Of a stretch of DNA of 5,558 nt, positions 1-5,068 are shown one piece after another; the stretch's first letter is position 1; every line of letters begins with the position of its first letter. The translations under genes and the position numbers were made by a program. This DNA comes from Elusimicrobiota bacterium (GTDB lineage Bacteria > Elusimicrobiota > Elusimicrobia > UBA1565 > UBA9628). The DNA lies in assembly GCA_023249695.1 (NCBI GenBank), contig JAHFCD010000192.1, positions 1-5,558 of the forward strand, read 5' to 3'. The notes beneath the pieces are model-generated. The model made no database searches, was not told the origin of the DNA, and saw nothing but the letters and a program-made list of their open reading frames with translations.

Positions 1-22
1 AGCCGTCCAATTTTTTATCCAC
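1..22 (-). CDS. possible start of a divergent gene, cut by the left window edge
   Basis: This is a tentative call. On the minus strand a GTG at 22-20 is preceded by a purine-rich GAGGAGGAGG tract (34-25), whose AGGAGG core ends 5 bases before the GTG, a good Shine-Dalgarno spacing. A poor -10-like TATCCT lies at 57-52. Only seven codons are visible (V/M-D-K-K-L-D-G) before the window ends, so no product can be suggested. The frame is closed upstream by a TGA at about 50-48, so if a gene exists here it starts within this stretch. The tract could equally be chance GA-richness, and the confident genes with their own promoter do not use a Shine-Dalgarno site. Confidence 0.22.
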
Positions 23-105
23 GGCCTCCTCCTCGACTCTCTCTTGAGATCAGGATAGCTCCGGGGCGCGGCGCGTTCCATCGTCGCGATGTCACGGTTT
101 TACGC

Positions 106-111
106 TAGAAT
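106..111 (+). promoter_or_regulatory. -10 element TAGAAT for the thioredoxin-fold gene
   Basis: TAGAAT matches the TATAAT consensus at five of six bases and ends 6 bases before the ATG at 118. Transcription from it would start at or next to the start codon, giving a leaderless mRNA. I see no convincing -35 at 15-19 bases upstream and no Shine-Dalgarno site before the ATG. The support is the same arrangement at other genes in the window. Confidence 0.5.
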
Positions 112-117
112 CCGGCC

Positions 118-1257
118 ATGATGACCCTCGCCCTCGCAGCCCTTCTCGCCGCTCCCGCCGCCGCCGCCGCCGCCAAGGCCCCGGAGTTCAAGATCGCCAA
201 GGTCTTCAACGCCCCCGTTTCCGAGGTCAAGAGCCTCGCGAGCCTCAAGGGCAAGGTCGTCTTTCTGGAGTTTTGGGCCACCTGGTGCGCGCCGTGCGTC
301 GCCGGCGTCCCGCGCACGAACCGCCTGATCGACTCGCTCAAGGGCGAGCCGGTCGTGTTCCTCGCCGTCACCGACGAGCCCGCGGACATGATCGCGGCGT
401 TCCTCAAGACCCACGAGTTCAAGGCCTGGGTCGGAGTGGACGAGGCGAAGTCCTCGCTCACGGCGTACAAGAACCGCAGCCGTCCGGACGGCTACCTGAT
501 CGGCAAGGACGGGACCTTGCTGGGACGGATCGCCCCCGACCGCCTCCAGGAAAGCGACGTGCGCGACGCGATCGCCGGCAAGTTCAAGGCCAAGGCCGAG
601 AACCTCGCCTTCAACGCGGCGGAGGAGGCCTCGAGCCCGAAGGCCGGGAAGGCCTTATTCGAGGCCGTGATCTCCGCGGCCTCGGGAAAGCCGTCCATGA
701 GCATGGGCTCCGACGACCTTACGGCGAACGCGATGCCGTTTGCGCTCGTCATTTCCTGGATCTGGGGCGTCGAGGAGGACCAGCTCATCGTGGAGAAGCC
801 TCCGGTCGAGAACTTCAGCGTTCGCCTCAAGACGCCTCCGGATCGCTTCGAGGAAGGGCGGGAGCTTCTGAAGCAGGCGGTGCAGAGCACGTTCGGCATC
901 ACCGTCAAGCCGGAGCTCAAGGAAACCGACGTCTACCTTCTATCCGTGTCCACCGCGCCGGGCGCGCCGCGCCCTGCGGCGGGCGAGCCCGCGCTCAAGT
1001 CCGGGATCATGGCGTCCGGCGGAGGGCGTCTGCTGGGCAAGGCGACGATGCCCCGGTTCGCGAAGGCGCTGTGGATGTCGTCGAGCAAGCCGGTCCTCGA
1101 CGACACCGGCCTCGCGGGGGAGTTCGCCCTCGACCTCGAGTGGAAGCGGGGCAGCGACGCCGACTGCGGCCGGGCGCTCGCGGCCGCGGGCCTGGCGCTC
1201 GTGCCGGGCCGGCGCCAGGTGGAATTTCTGCGCGTCGCGCCCGTCAAGAAGAACTAG
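118..1257 (+). CDS. exported TlpA-like thioredoxin fused to a DUF3738-like (TIGR03435) domain
   Basis: The protein has 379 residues. Residues 1-19 are a hydrophobic, alanine-rich segment with no basic n-region, consistent with a signal peptide, so the protein is probably periplasmic. Residues about 22-160 are a TlpA/ResA-type thioredoxin fold: the active site W56-C57-A58-P59-C60 follows the strand VVFLEFWAT, and P123 before GYLIGKDG is the likely cis-proline. Such proteins usually reduce or isomerise periplasmic disulfides or supply reductant to cytochrome maturation. Residues about 175-379 resemble DUF3738/TIGR03435, a family of unknown function expanded in some Acidobacteria: a 'LLKQAVQSTFGITVKPELKE' segment, a 'KPVLDDTGLAGEFALDLEW' segment, and an end like 'ALAAAGLALVPGRRQVEFL'. 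The start is the ATG at 118 or the adjacent one at 121, because an in-frame TAG at 106-108 closes the frame. The gene stands alone on the plus strand and converges with the aminopeptidase gene. The thioredoxin call is firm. The DUF3738 call is from recalled family patterns. Confidence 0.9.
   Translation: MMTLALAALLAAPAAAAAAKAPEFKIAKVFNAPVSEVKSLASLKGKVVFLEFWATWCAPCVAGVPRTNRLIDSLKGEPVVFLAVTDEPADMIAAFLKTHEFKAWVGVDEAKSSLTAYKNRSRPDGYLIGKDGTLLGRIAPDRLQESDVRDAIAGKFKAKAENLAFNAAEEASSPKAGKALFEAVISAASGKPSMSMGSDDLTANAMPFALVISWIWGVEEDQLIVEKPPVENFSVRLKTPPDRFEEGRELLKQAVQSTFGITVKPELKETDVYLLSVSTAPGAPRPAAGEPALKSGIMASGGGRLLGKATMPRFAKALWMSSSKPVLDDTGLAGEFALDLEWKRGSDADCGRALAAAGLALVPGRRQVEFLRVAPVKKN
157..174 (+). 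repeat. (GCC)6 trinucleotide tract in the signal peptide
   Basis: Six perfect in-frame GCC codons encode A14-A19 at the end of the hydrophobic signal segment. A tract like this can gain or lose whole codons by slippage, which would change signal-peptide length without a frameshift. In GC-rich DNA it may also just reflect a poly-alanine signal peptide. Confidence 0.6.
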
Positions 1258-2348
1258 AGCGAGCTTTTCTCGGCGTCGTGGCGCTGCTCGAGGCGCGCGC
1301 GCAGGCCGCCGCGCAGAACCTTGGCGCCGAACCGCTTCGCGGCTTCAACGAGGAGCTTCACGCCGCCCTCGACGTCGGAGAGCCGCACCTTCTCCGGCGC
1401 GACCGCGTCGGCGCCCCAGCCGTTGTGGTAGTTGACGAGGGGCACGGCCACGCCGCCGGCCTCGAACCCGAAGGCGAGGTAGGCGGTCGCTTCGCAGGCG
1501 CCGCCGGTCAGGCGCAGGCGCTGGACCTTGGTCCCGCGCTTGCGCAGAGCCTCGGCCGCTTCGTCGAGCAAGGCCGTCAGGTCGCCGTCGAAGATCGACA
1601 CCCGGTCGCCGACGCGGACGGTGGGGCCGCCGCCGGGCTTGGAGCCGGGCAGCTCGCGCGAGGACTCGATCGACAGGTAGGAGTCGAAAGGCGACAGGGC
1701 GCCGGAGCGGGCCATGTCAATCGCGCCGACGAAGCCGACCTCCTCGGCGCGGTTGAGCAGGACGGTCAGGTTCACCTTCGCGCGCGCCTTCGACAGGCGC
1801 CTCATCGCCTCGAGGCTGATCGCGCAGCCGAGCAGGTCGTCCACCGAGCGCGACGCGAGCCAGCCGTCCTTGACCTCGCACGGGGTCAGCGCCAGCACGG
1901 CGAAGTCGAGCTTCGCGCCGGCCTTCGGCGCCTCGGTCCAGGAGATGGTCCACGGCATTCCATCTTTTATCGGCCGTGGACCAATCACGCCGCGCGCGAG
2001 CGGGCGGTTATCCTTCGGGGTCGCGGCGAAGGCCTCGACCGCCGCGCCGGCCAGCAGGTGCGGCGGCAGGCCGCCGCGCAGGCGCGCCGTCGCTCCGGCT
2101 TGGGTGAAGGTGACCAGGTCGAACGCGGGATGGTCGAGGTGCGCCGCGAGGCACAGTGCCGGGCCCTTGCCCGCGCCCCGGTAGGAGACGAGGTAGCCTC
2201 CGCGGACCTTCTTCACCGCGGCGCGCGCGCCGAGGTTCTCGGCAATCCACTCCAGGGCCTTGCGGGACACCGCGGCCTCGCGAAAGGGAGCGGTGGGAAC
2301 GGAGGTCAGGTGACGAAAGAGGGGGAGAACGCCGGGTTTGGTCTTCAC
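1254..2348 (-). CDS. M42-like dinuclear metal aminopeptidase
   Basis: The protein has 364 residues and no signal peptide, so it is probably cytoplasmic. It looks like an M42 (M28/M20-related) zinc aminopeptidase that trims peptides from the N-terminus. Candidate metal ligands and catalytic residues appear in family order: H70 and D72 in AAHLDHP; D170/D171 in SRSVDDLLG, the usual bridging aspartate; E202-E203 in NRAEEVGFVGA, base and ligand; E228 in LSIESSR; and H308 in VPLVNYHN. The N-terminus, FRHLTSVPTAPFREAAVSR, fits the first helices of the family. The start is GTG at 2348, because an in-frame TAA lies four codons upstream (the stop of the preceding gene) and no other start codon intervenes. 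There is no Shine-Dalgarno site; a TAAAAT box sits 6 bases before the GTG. The first gene stop is 9 bases upstream and in the same frame. At its 3' end the stop shares CTAG with the convergent gene. The exact substrate is unknown, and a related M20/M28 clan peptidase remains possible. Confidence 0.86.
   Translation of the reverse strand: MKTKPGVLPLFRHLTSVPTAPFREAAVSRKALEWIAENLGARAAVKKVRGGYLVSYRGAGKGPALCLAAHLDHPAFDLVTFTQAGATARLRGGLPPHLLAGAAVEAFAATPKDNRPLARGVIGPRPIKDGMPWTISWTEAPKAGAKLDFAVLALTPCEVKDGWLASRSVDDLLGCAISLEAMRRLSKARAKVNLTVLLNRAEEVGFVGAIDMARSGALSPFDSYLSIESSRELPGSKPGGGPTVRVGDRVSIFDGDLTALLDEAAEALRKRGTKVQRLRLTGGACEATAYLAFGFEAGGVAVPLVNYHNGWGADAVAPEKVRLSDVEGGVKLLVEAAKRFGAKVLRGGLRARLEQRHDAEKSSL
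1946..1983. repeat. 11-bp perfect inverted repeat inside the aminopeptidase gene
   Basis: TGGTCCACGGC at 1946-1956 is the exact reverse complement of GCCGTGGACCA at 1973-1983. The 16-base spacer is AT-rich and stands out from the GC-rich surroundings. The repeat lies within the codons for about residues 122-135 of the aminopeptidase. Both DNA and mRNA could fold it into a stable hairpin. No T-run follows on either strand, so it does not look like an intrinsic terminator. A function is not evident, and a codon-driven coincidence is possible. Confidence 0.6.
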
Positions 2349-2354
2349 CCGTCT

Positions 2355-2360
2355 ATTTTA
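2355..2360 (-). promoter_or_regulatory. -10 element TAAAAT for the aminopeptidase gene
   Basis: On the minus strand TAAAAT matches TATAAT at five of six bases and ends 6 bases before the GTG start at 2348. It would give a leaderless transcript. The box includes the TAA stop codon of the upstream gene. I see no good -35 at the usual spacing, so activity may be weak, and read-through from the gene above may also supply mRNA. Confidence 0.45.
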
Positions 2361-3041
2361 CAGATTGCCGGGGTCCGCGTGCGCGTCCGGCGCCTGTTCC
2401 TTGTCCTTGTCGAAGTCGTGCTCGAGGAGGCTCTTCTCGGTGCCCTTGTCGATGTTGAGGTCGAGCCCCGCGCCCTTCGCCGAGCGCCCGGCGCTTTGGA
2501 GCTTTTTCATCGTCTCGGCGCTGAGCTTGCCGCCGTCGCGGACGACGGAGTCGAGCAGGTCCTTCATGTCCGGGCTGACGAAGCCCTGCTGCTTGGTGAG
2601 CGAATCGATGAGGTCGCGGCCCATCGCCGGCGTGATCCCGTCCTTGCCGTCTCCGGCCGCCGCGTGCAGACGCTTCTCGAGCGCGCCGAGCTCCGCGCCC
2701 TCCTCGGCCGACACCCGTCCGAGATCCTTTTCCGTGACCCCGCCGAGGCCGCGGGTGTTCTTCGTGGTGCCGTCGATGATCGTGCCGCTGTTGGCCAGGA
2801 AGGTCCGGACCTGCGCCCGCTGCGCGTCGTCGATCCGCTCGAGCCGCTCGTACGACAGCGGCTTACCCTTGGCCTTCGCCTCGTCGATCAGCTTCCGGCG
2901 CGCCTTATCCTGGCAGTCGCGCACCGCGTCGAGGTCGGCCTTGTAGCGCGCCGAAGTCGATGACACGTGAATGCAGTCCGGGATCTTCTGCGCGGAGGCG
3001 GAAACCGCCAACGTCGCGATCAGCAGCAGAGGGGCGACCAT
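2358..3041 (-). CDS. small exported protein with degenerate internal repeats, function unknown
   Basis: The protein has 227 residues and is not one I recognise. Residues 1-17 are a signal peptide ending in SASA-Q, so the mature protein begins near Q18. The only cysteines, C23 and C43, could form a disulfide. Residues 31-82 are charged and probably helical. From about 98 to 185 there is a loosely repeated unit, glycine then a hydrophobic residue then S/T, followed by a short amphipathic helix: GVTEKDLGRV, GITPAMGRDL, GFVSPDMKDL, GKLSAETMKKL. This resembles the second half of EF-hands, but the acidic calcium loop is not intact. The acidic tail contains HDFDKDKEQ (208-216). The start at 3041 is the only one possible downstream of an in-frame TGA. 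GGGAGG lies only 1 base before the ATG, too close to serve well as a ribosome site, while a -35/-10 pair sits immediately upstream. The aminopeptidase gene follows after 9 bases. Confidence 0.82.
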   Translation of the reverse strand: MVAPLLLIATLAVSASAQKIPDCIHVSSTSARYKADLDAVRDCQDKARRKLIDEAKAKGKPLSYERLERIDDAQRAQVRTFLANSGTIIDGTTKNTRGLGGVTEKDLGRVSAEEGAELGALEKRLHAAAGDGKDGITPAMGRDLIDSLTKQQGFVSPDMKDLLDSVVRDGGKLSAETMKKLQSAGRSAKGAGLDLNIDKGTEKSLLEHDFDKDKEQAPDAHADPGNL

Positions 3042-3049
3042 GCCTCCCG

Positions 3050-3078
3050 AGTATGCCCCCTGTTCTGACGATGGTCAA
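3050..3078 (-). promoter_or_regulatory. sigma70-type promoter with TTGACC and CATACT for the small exported protein gene
   Basis: On the minus strand a -35 TTGACC (3078-3073) and a -10 CATACT (3055-3050) are separated by exactly 17 bases. The -10 ends 8 bases before the ATG at 3041, so transcription should start at or a base or so before the start codon. This is the best promoter in the window: five of six bases match at -35 and four of six at -10. Confidence 0.62.
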
Positions 3079-3081
3079 GGG

Positions 3082-3101
3082 GAGGGCCGTCCGGCGACCT
3101 C
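3082..3101 (-). terminator. weak hairpin downstream of the protease gene
   Basis: On the minus strand, 12 bases past the protease stop, GAGG-TC-GCC pairs with GGC-CCTC around a GGAC loop: seven base pairs with a 2-base bulge. No T-run follows; the -35 of the next gene does. It could slow or end transcription from the protease operon, but it lacks the tail of a classical intrinsic terminator. Confidence 0.22.
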
Positions 3102-3113
3102 AAGAGCGCGGAG

Positions 3114-4337
3114 CTAGATCGAGAAGCTGGTCGGCCCGGACTTGTCCTTCTTCGGGATCGGCGCCCACTCGGGTCGGGGCGGCTCCGGCGGCTTCGCCTC
3201 GCCGAGCGTCACCGTCAGCACGACGTCCTTGCCGCCGCGCTTGACCGTCACCGCGATCTTCTCGCCCGGGGAGCGGTACTTCACGTGGGTCAGGAAGGCC
3301 TTCATCGCGGCCTCGTTGTCCTCGCCGGCGAGGTCGACGCCGTCGACGGAGATCAGCTGGTCGTCGGCCTGTATCTGCGCCGCCGCGGCGGGACCGCCGG
3401 GGACGACCTTGCGCACCGTCAGCTTCAGCGTCTCGGTCGAAGGGGAGATCTCCACCTGAATGGCCCCGGGCTTCAGGTTCCCGGTGCGCTTGTACTGCTT
3501 CATCGCGAGCGTGATGTAGGAGGACGGCACGGACATGCTGATGCCCTCGAAGCCGCCGGACTGGGAGGCGATCATCGTGTTGATGCCGATGACGCTGCCC
3601 CACATGTTGAACAGCGGGCCGCCGGAGTTGCCGGGGTTGACGGCGACGTCGGACTGGTTCATCTCGAGCACGAACGACGAGCTCAGGCGGTCGCGCTCGA
3701 GCGCGCTGATGATGCCGCGCGAGACGGAGAAGGTCATGCCCAGCGGGTTGCCGATCGCGATGACCTGCTCGCCGCGGTCGAGCTTGGACCACAGCGGCAG
3801 CGGGCGGCGGTTGAGGGTCGGGTCGAGGAGCTCGATGAAGGCGATGTCCTTGGCGGCCTCGCTGCTGCCGTAGGCGAGCACGCGGCCCTTCGTCATCTTC
3901 GGCCGGTTGTCGTTGCCGGTGTAGAGGCCGACCTCGATCTCCGCGCCGACGGCCATCTTCTCGACGCAATGGGAGTTCGTGGTGATGATGCTGGGCCGCC
4001 CGAGCTCCTTCATCGCGTCGGTGAAGAATCCGGTGCAGATCCCGTGGCCGGGCTTCTTCGCGTTCTCCTCGTTGGGGACGGTCATCACGAGAAAGACGAC
4101 CGAGGGCTCCACCTTCTTGATCATGTCGAGCAGGGGCTTCTGCGCCAGCAGGATGGGGTCGTTGGGGCCCGTCTCCTGGGTCATCAGCTTGTAGCCGCCG
4201 TTGTGGGCCTTCGCTCGGCCGATCAGGTGCTCGCCGATGGTTCCCAGCGAGGCCGCGAAATCGGAGTCGGACGAGCCCGCGGAGGCGGGCACGACGAGGG
4301 CGAGAGCGAGGGCGAGCGGCGAAAGAATGTTCTTCAT
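3114..4337 (-). CDS. periplasmic HtrA/Deg-type (S1C) serine protease with one PDZ domain
   Basis: The protein has 407 residues. Residues 1-20 form a signal peptide (K2, hydrophobic core, cleavage after PASA). The trypsin-like domain spans about 65-285 with a full triad: H123 in TNSHCVE, D164 in AAKDIAFIEL and S238 in NPGNSGGPL. AIGNPLG (194-200) and the Q-S-D-V-A-V-N strand are typical of HtrA. A single PDZ domain (about 290-380) includes VVPGGPAAAAQIQADDQLISVDG. The tail after 381 is proline- and lysine-rich. One PDZ recalls DegS, but there is a cleavable signal rather than an anchor. HtrA proteins degrade or sense misfolded envelope proteins. Unusually, C101 and C124 flank the catalytic histidine like chymotrypsin C42-C58. 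I chose ATG 4337 because AGGAG lies 7 bases upstream. ATG 4343 overlaps the previous stop as ATGA but is only 1 base from AGGAG. The frame stays open to 4526, but that extension overlaps the upstream gene and lacks signal character. Confidence 0.93.
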   Translation of the reverse strand: MKNILSPLALALALVVPASAGSSDSDFAASLGTIGEHLIGRAKAHNGGYKLMTQETGPNDPILLAQKPLLDMIKKVEPSVVFLVMTVPNEENAKKPGHGICTGFFTDAMKELGRPSIITTNSHCVEKMAVGAEIEVGLYTGNDNRPKMTKGRVLAYGSSEAAKDIAFIELLDPTLNRRPLPLWSKLDRGEQVIAIGNPLGMTFSVSRGIISALERDRLSSSFVLEMNQSDVAVNPGNSGGPLFNMWGSVIGINTMIASQSGGFEGISMSVPSSYITLAMKQYKRTGNLKPGAIQVEISPSTETLKLTVRKVVPGGPAAAAQIQADDQLISVDGVDLAGEDNEAAMKAFLTHVKYRSPGEKIAVTVKRGGKDVVLTVTLGEAKPPEPPRPEWAPIPKKDKSGPTSFSI

Positions 4338-4339
4338 GG

Positions 4340-4966
4340 TCATGCTCCTGAAGGCTTCCGCTCGGCCCAATGCTTGAGCATCGCGTCGTACTGCGCCTGA
4401 ATCTTGGGATCGGAGGGGTTCAGCTTGTCGGGCGTCGTCGAGAGGGGCTTGCCGTCCGGCGCCACGACGGCCGTGCCGTGGCCGGCGTTCTCGACCGACC
4501 CGTAGACGTCGGCCGCGAACATCCATTGCTCGACGCGCAGGTTCCCGTCCTTTGGATCGCGCACGGCGGCTTCGAAAACGAGCATGACGCCCATCGGCTC
4601 GAACTTGCCCTCGTCGTTGAGCAGGCCCATGACCGTGATCGCGCTCGTCGTGTGCTCCCCCTTCGGGTCGCCCGTCGAGTCCTTGATCGAAAAGCTGCCC
4701 GGCTTCATGCCGGCCTCGGGCGTGTACTTCCCGTCGGCCTTCACGGCCGCGAGCACTTTCTGCCAGACGGCATCGTCGGCGGCCGGCGCCTGGGGCGCGG
4801 CGGGTTTTTGGGGCTTGAGCTTGAACTGGGAGAGCGTCGCGAAGGAGGGAGCGCCCTGGCCGAGCGCTGAGGCGAACGCGGCGTCGCTCTGGGCGGAGGC
4901 CCGAAGGGAGAGGGTGGAGGCGACGACGAGGAGGAGGCCGGCGCGACGAAGCGATGGGGTGATCAT
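4340..4966 (-). CDS. exported protein of unknown function, first gene of the protease operon
   Basis: The protein has 208 residues and is not a family I can name. It has a clear signal peptide: R7-R8, a hydrophobic stretch LLLVVASTLSL, and cleavage after RASA at residue 25. The mature start SDAAFASALG (27-36) is followed by a Lys/Pro/Ala/Gln linker (49-66) and a compact domain (about 67-203) with no cysteine. Conserved-looking points are VWQKVL (67-72), LRVEQWMF (143-150), DGK (171-173) and YDAMLKHW (193-200). All recur in the next gene upstream, so the two are tandem paralogues. The TGA stop (4342-4340) overlaps an ATG as ATGA, so this gene and the protease are translationally coupled. The ATG at 4966 has a TATGAT box 6 bases before it and no Shine-Dalgarno site. 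A role as partner, inhibitor or substrate of the protease is inference from the coupling alone. Confidence 0.85.
   Translation of the reverse strand: MITPSLRRAGLLLVVASTLSLRASAQSDAAFASALGQGAPSFATLSQFKLKPQKPAAPQAPAADDAVWQKVLAAVKADGKYTPEAGMKPGSFSIKDSTGDPKGEHTTSAITVMGLLNDEGKFEPMGVMLVFEAAVRDPKDGNLRVEQWMFAADVYGSVENAGHGTAVVAPDGKPLSTTPDKLNPSDPKIQAQYDAMLKHWAERKPSGA
4345..4349 (-). promoter_or_regulatory. Shine-Dalgarno AGGAG of the protease gene, inside the upstream gene
   Basis: On the minus strand AGGAG lies in the last codons of the upstream gene, 7 bases before ATG 4337 and 1 base before ATG 4343. This spacing decides for the start at 4337, which also puts lysine at residue 2 of the signal peptide. 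It is the only well-placed ribosome site among the confident genes, as expected for an internal operon gene that cannot be leaderless. Confidence 0.7.
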
Positions 4967-4972
4967 GCCCTC

Positions 4973-5002
4973 ATCATAGGCTGTTCCTGAGGCGCGGGTC
5001 AG
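4973..5002 (-). promoter_or_regulatory. promoter CTGACC and TATGAT of the protease operon
   Basis: On the minus strand a -10 TATGAT (4978-4973, five of six consensus bases) ends 6 bases before the ATG at 4966. A -35-like CTGACC (5002-4997, four of six) lies 18 bases upstream of it. The predicted transcript is leaderless and would carry the exported paralogue and the protease. The promoter sits in the 102-base gap after the upstream paralogue, so the operon can be expressed independently of it. Confidence 0.58.
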
Positions 5003-5068
5003 TATCGGAAGGCCTAGAGGGGGCGCGGCGTAGGACCCGCCTGTTTTTCGGGCTAAAGGCCTATCGGA

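Noticed and set aside
2..25. GCCGT / ACGGC inverted repeat around a T-run
   Set aside because: The stem has only five pairs with a 14-base loop, and the T-run is inside the loop rather than after the stem, so it is not an intrinsic terminator.
1260..1272. CGAG-CTTTT-CTCG hairpin just after the convergent stops
   Set aside because: A four-pair stem without a following T-run is expected by chance and is too weak for a bidirectional terminator.
2385..2420. HDFDKDKEQ near the end of the small exported protein as a calcium-binding loop
   Set aside because: It has alternating aspartates but lacks the glycine and hydrophobic positions of an EF-hand loop and sits in a disordered-looking acidic tail.
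273..2963. Plus-strand open frame of 896 codons spanning several genes
   Set aside because: It is an out-of-frame shadow in GC-rich DNA. It crosses the end of one gene and the antisense of two others, its translation is Arg/Ala/Gly-rich with no domain, and the real genes in other frames have clear motifs.
3285..4400. Long plus-strand open frame antisense to the protease gene
   Set aside because: Its composition mirrors the codon bias of the protease gene, and it has no recognisable motif, ribosome site or -10 box at a sensible distance.
4338..4526. N-terminal extension of the protease to an ATG at 4526
   Set aside because: It would overlap the upstream gene by nearly 190 bases in another frame, reads as a basic Arg-rich peptide, and would bury the clear signal peptide that begins at 4337.
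5003..5068. Short repeats (AGGCCT at 5010-5015 and 5057-5062; TATCGGA at 5003-5009 and ATCGGA at 5063-5068) and a CCCG/CGGG stem between the paralogues
   Set aside because: The palindromic hexamers could pair to form a bulged stem, but there is no T-run in the right place on the minus strand and the pairing is too weak to call a terminator or attachment site.
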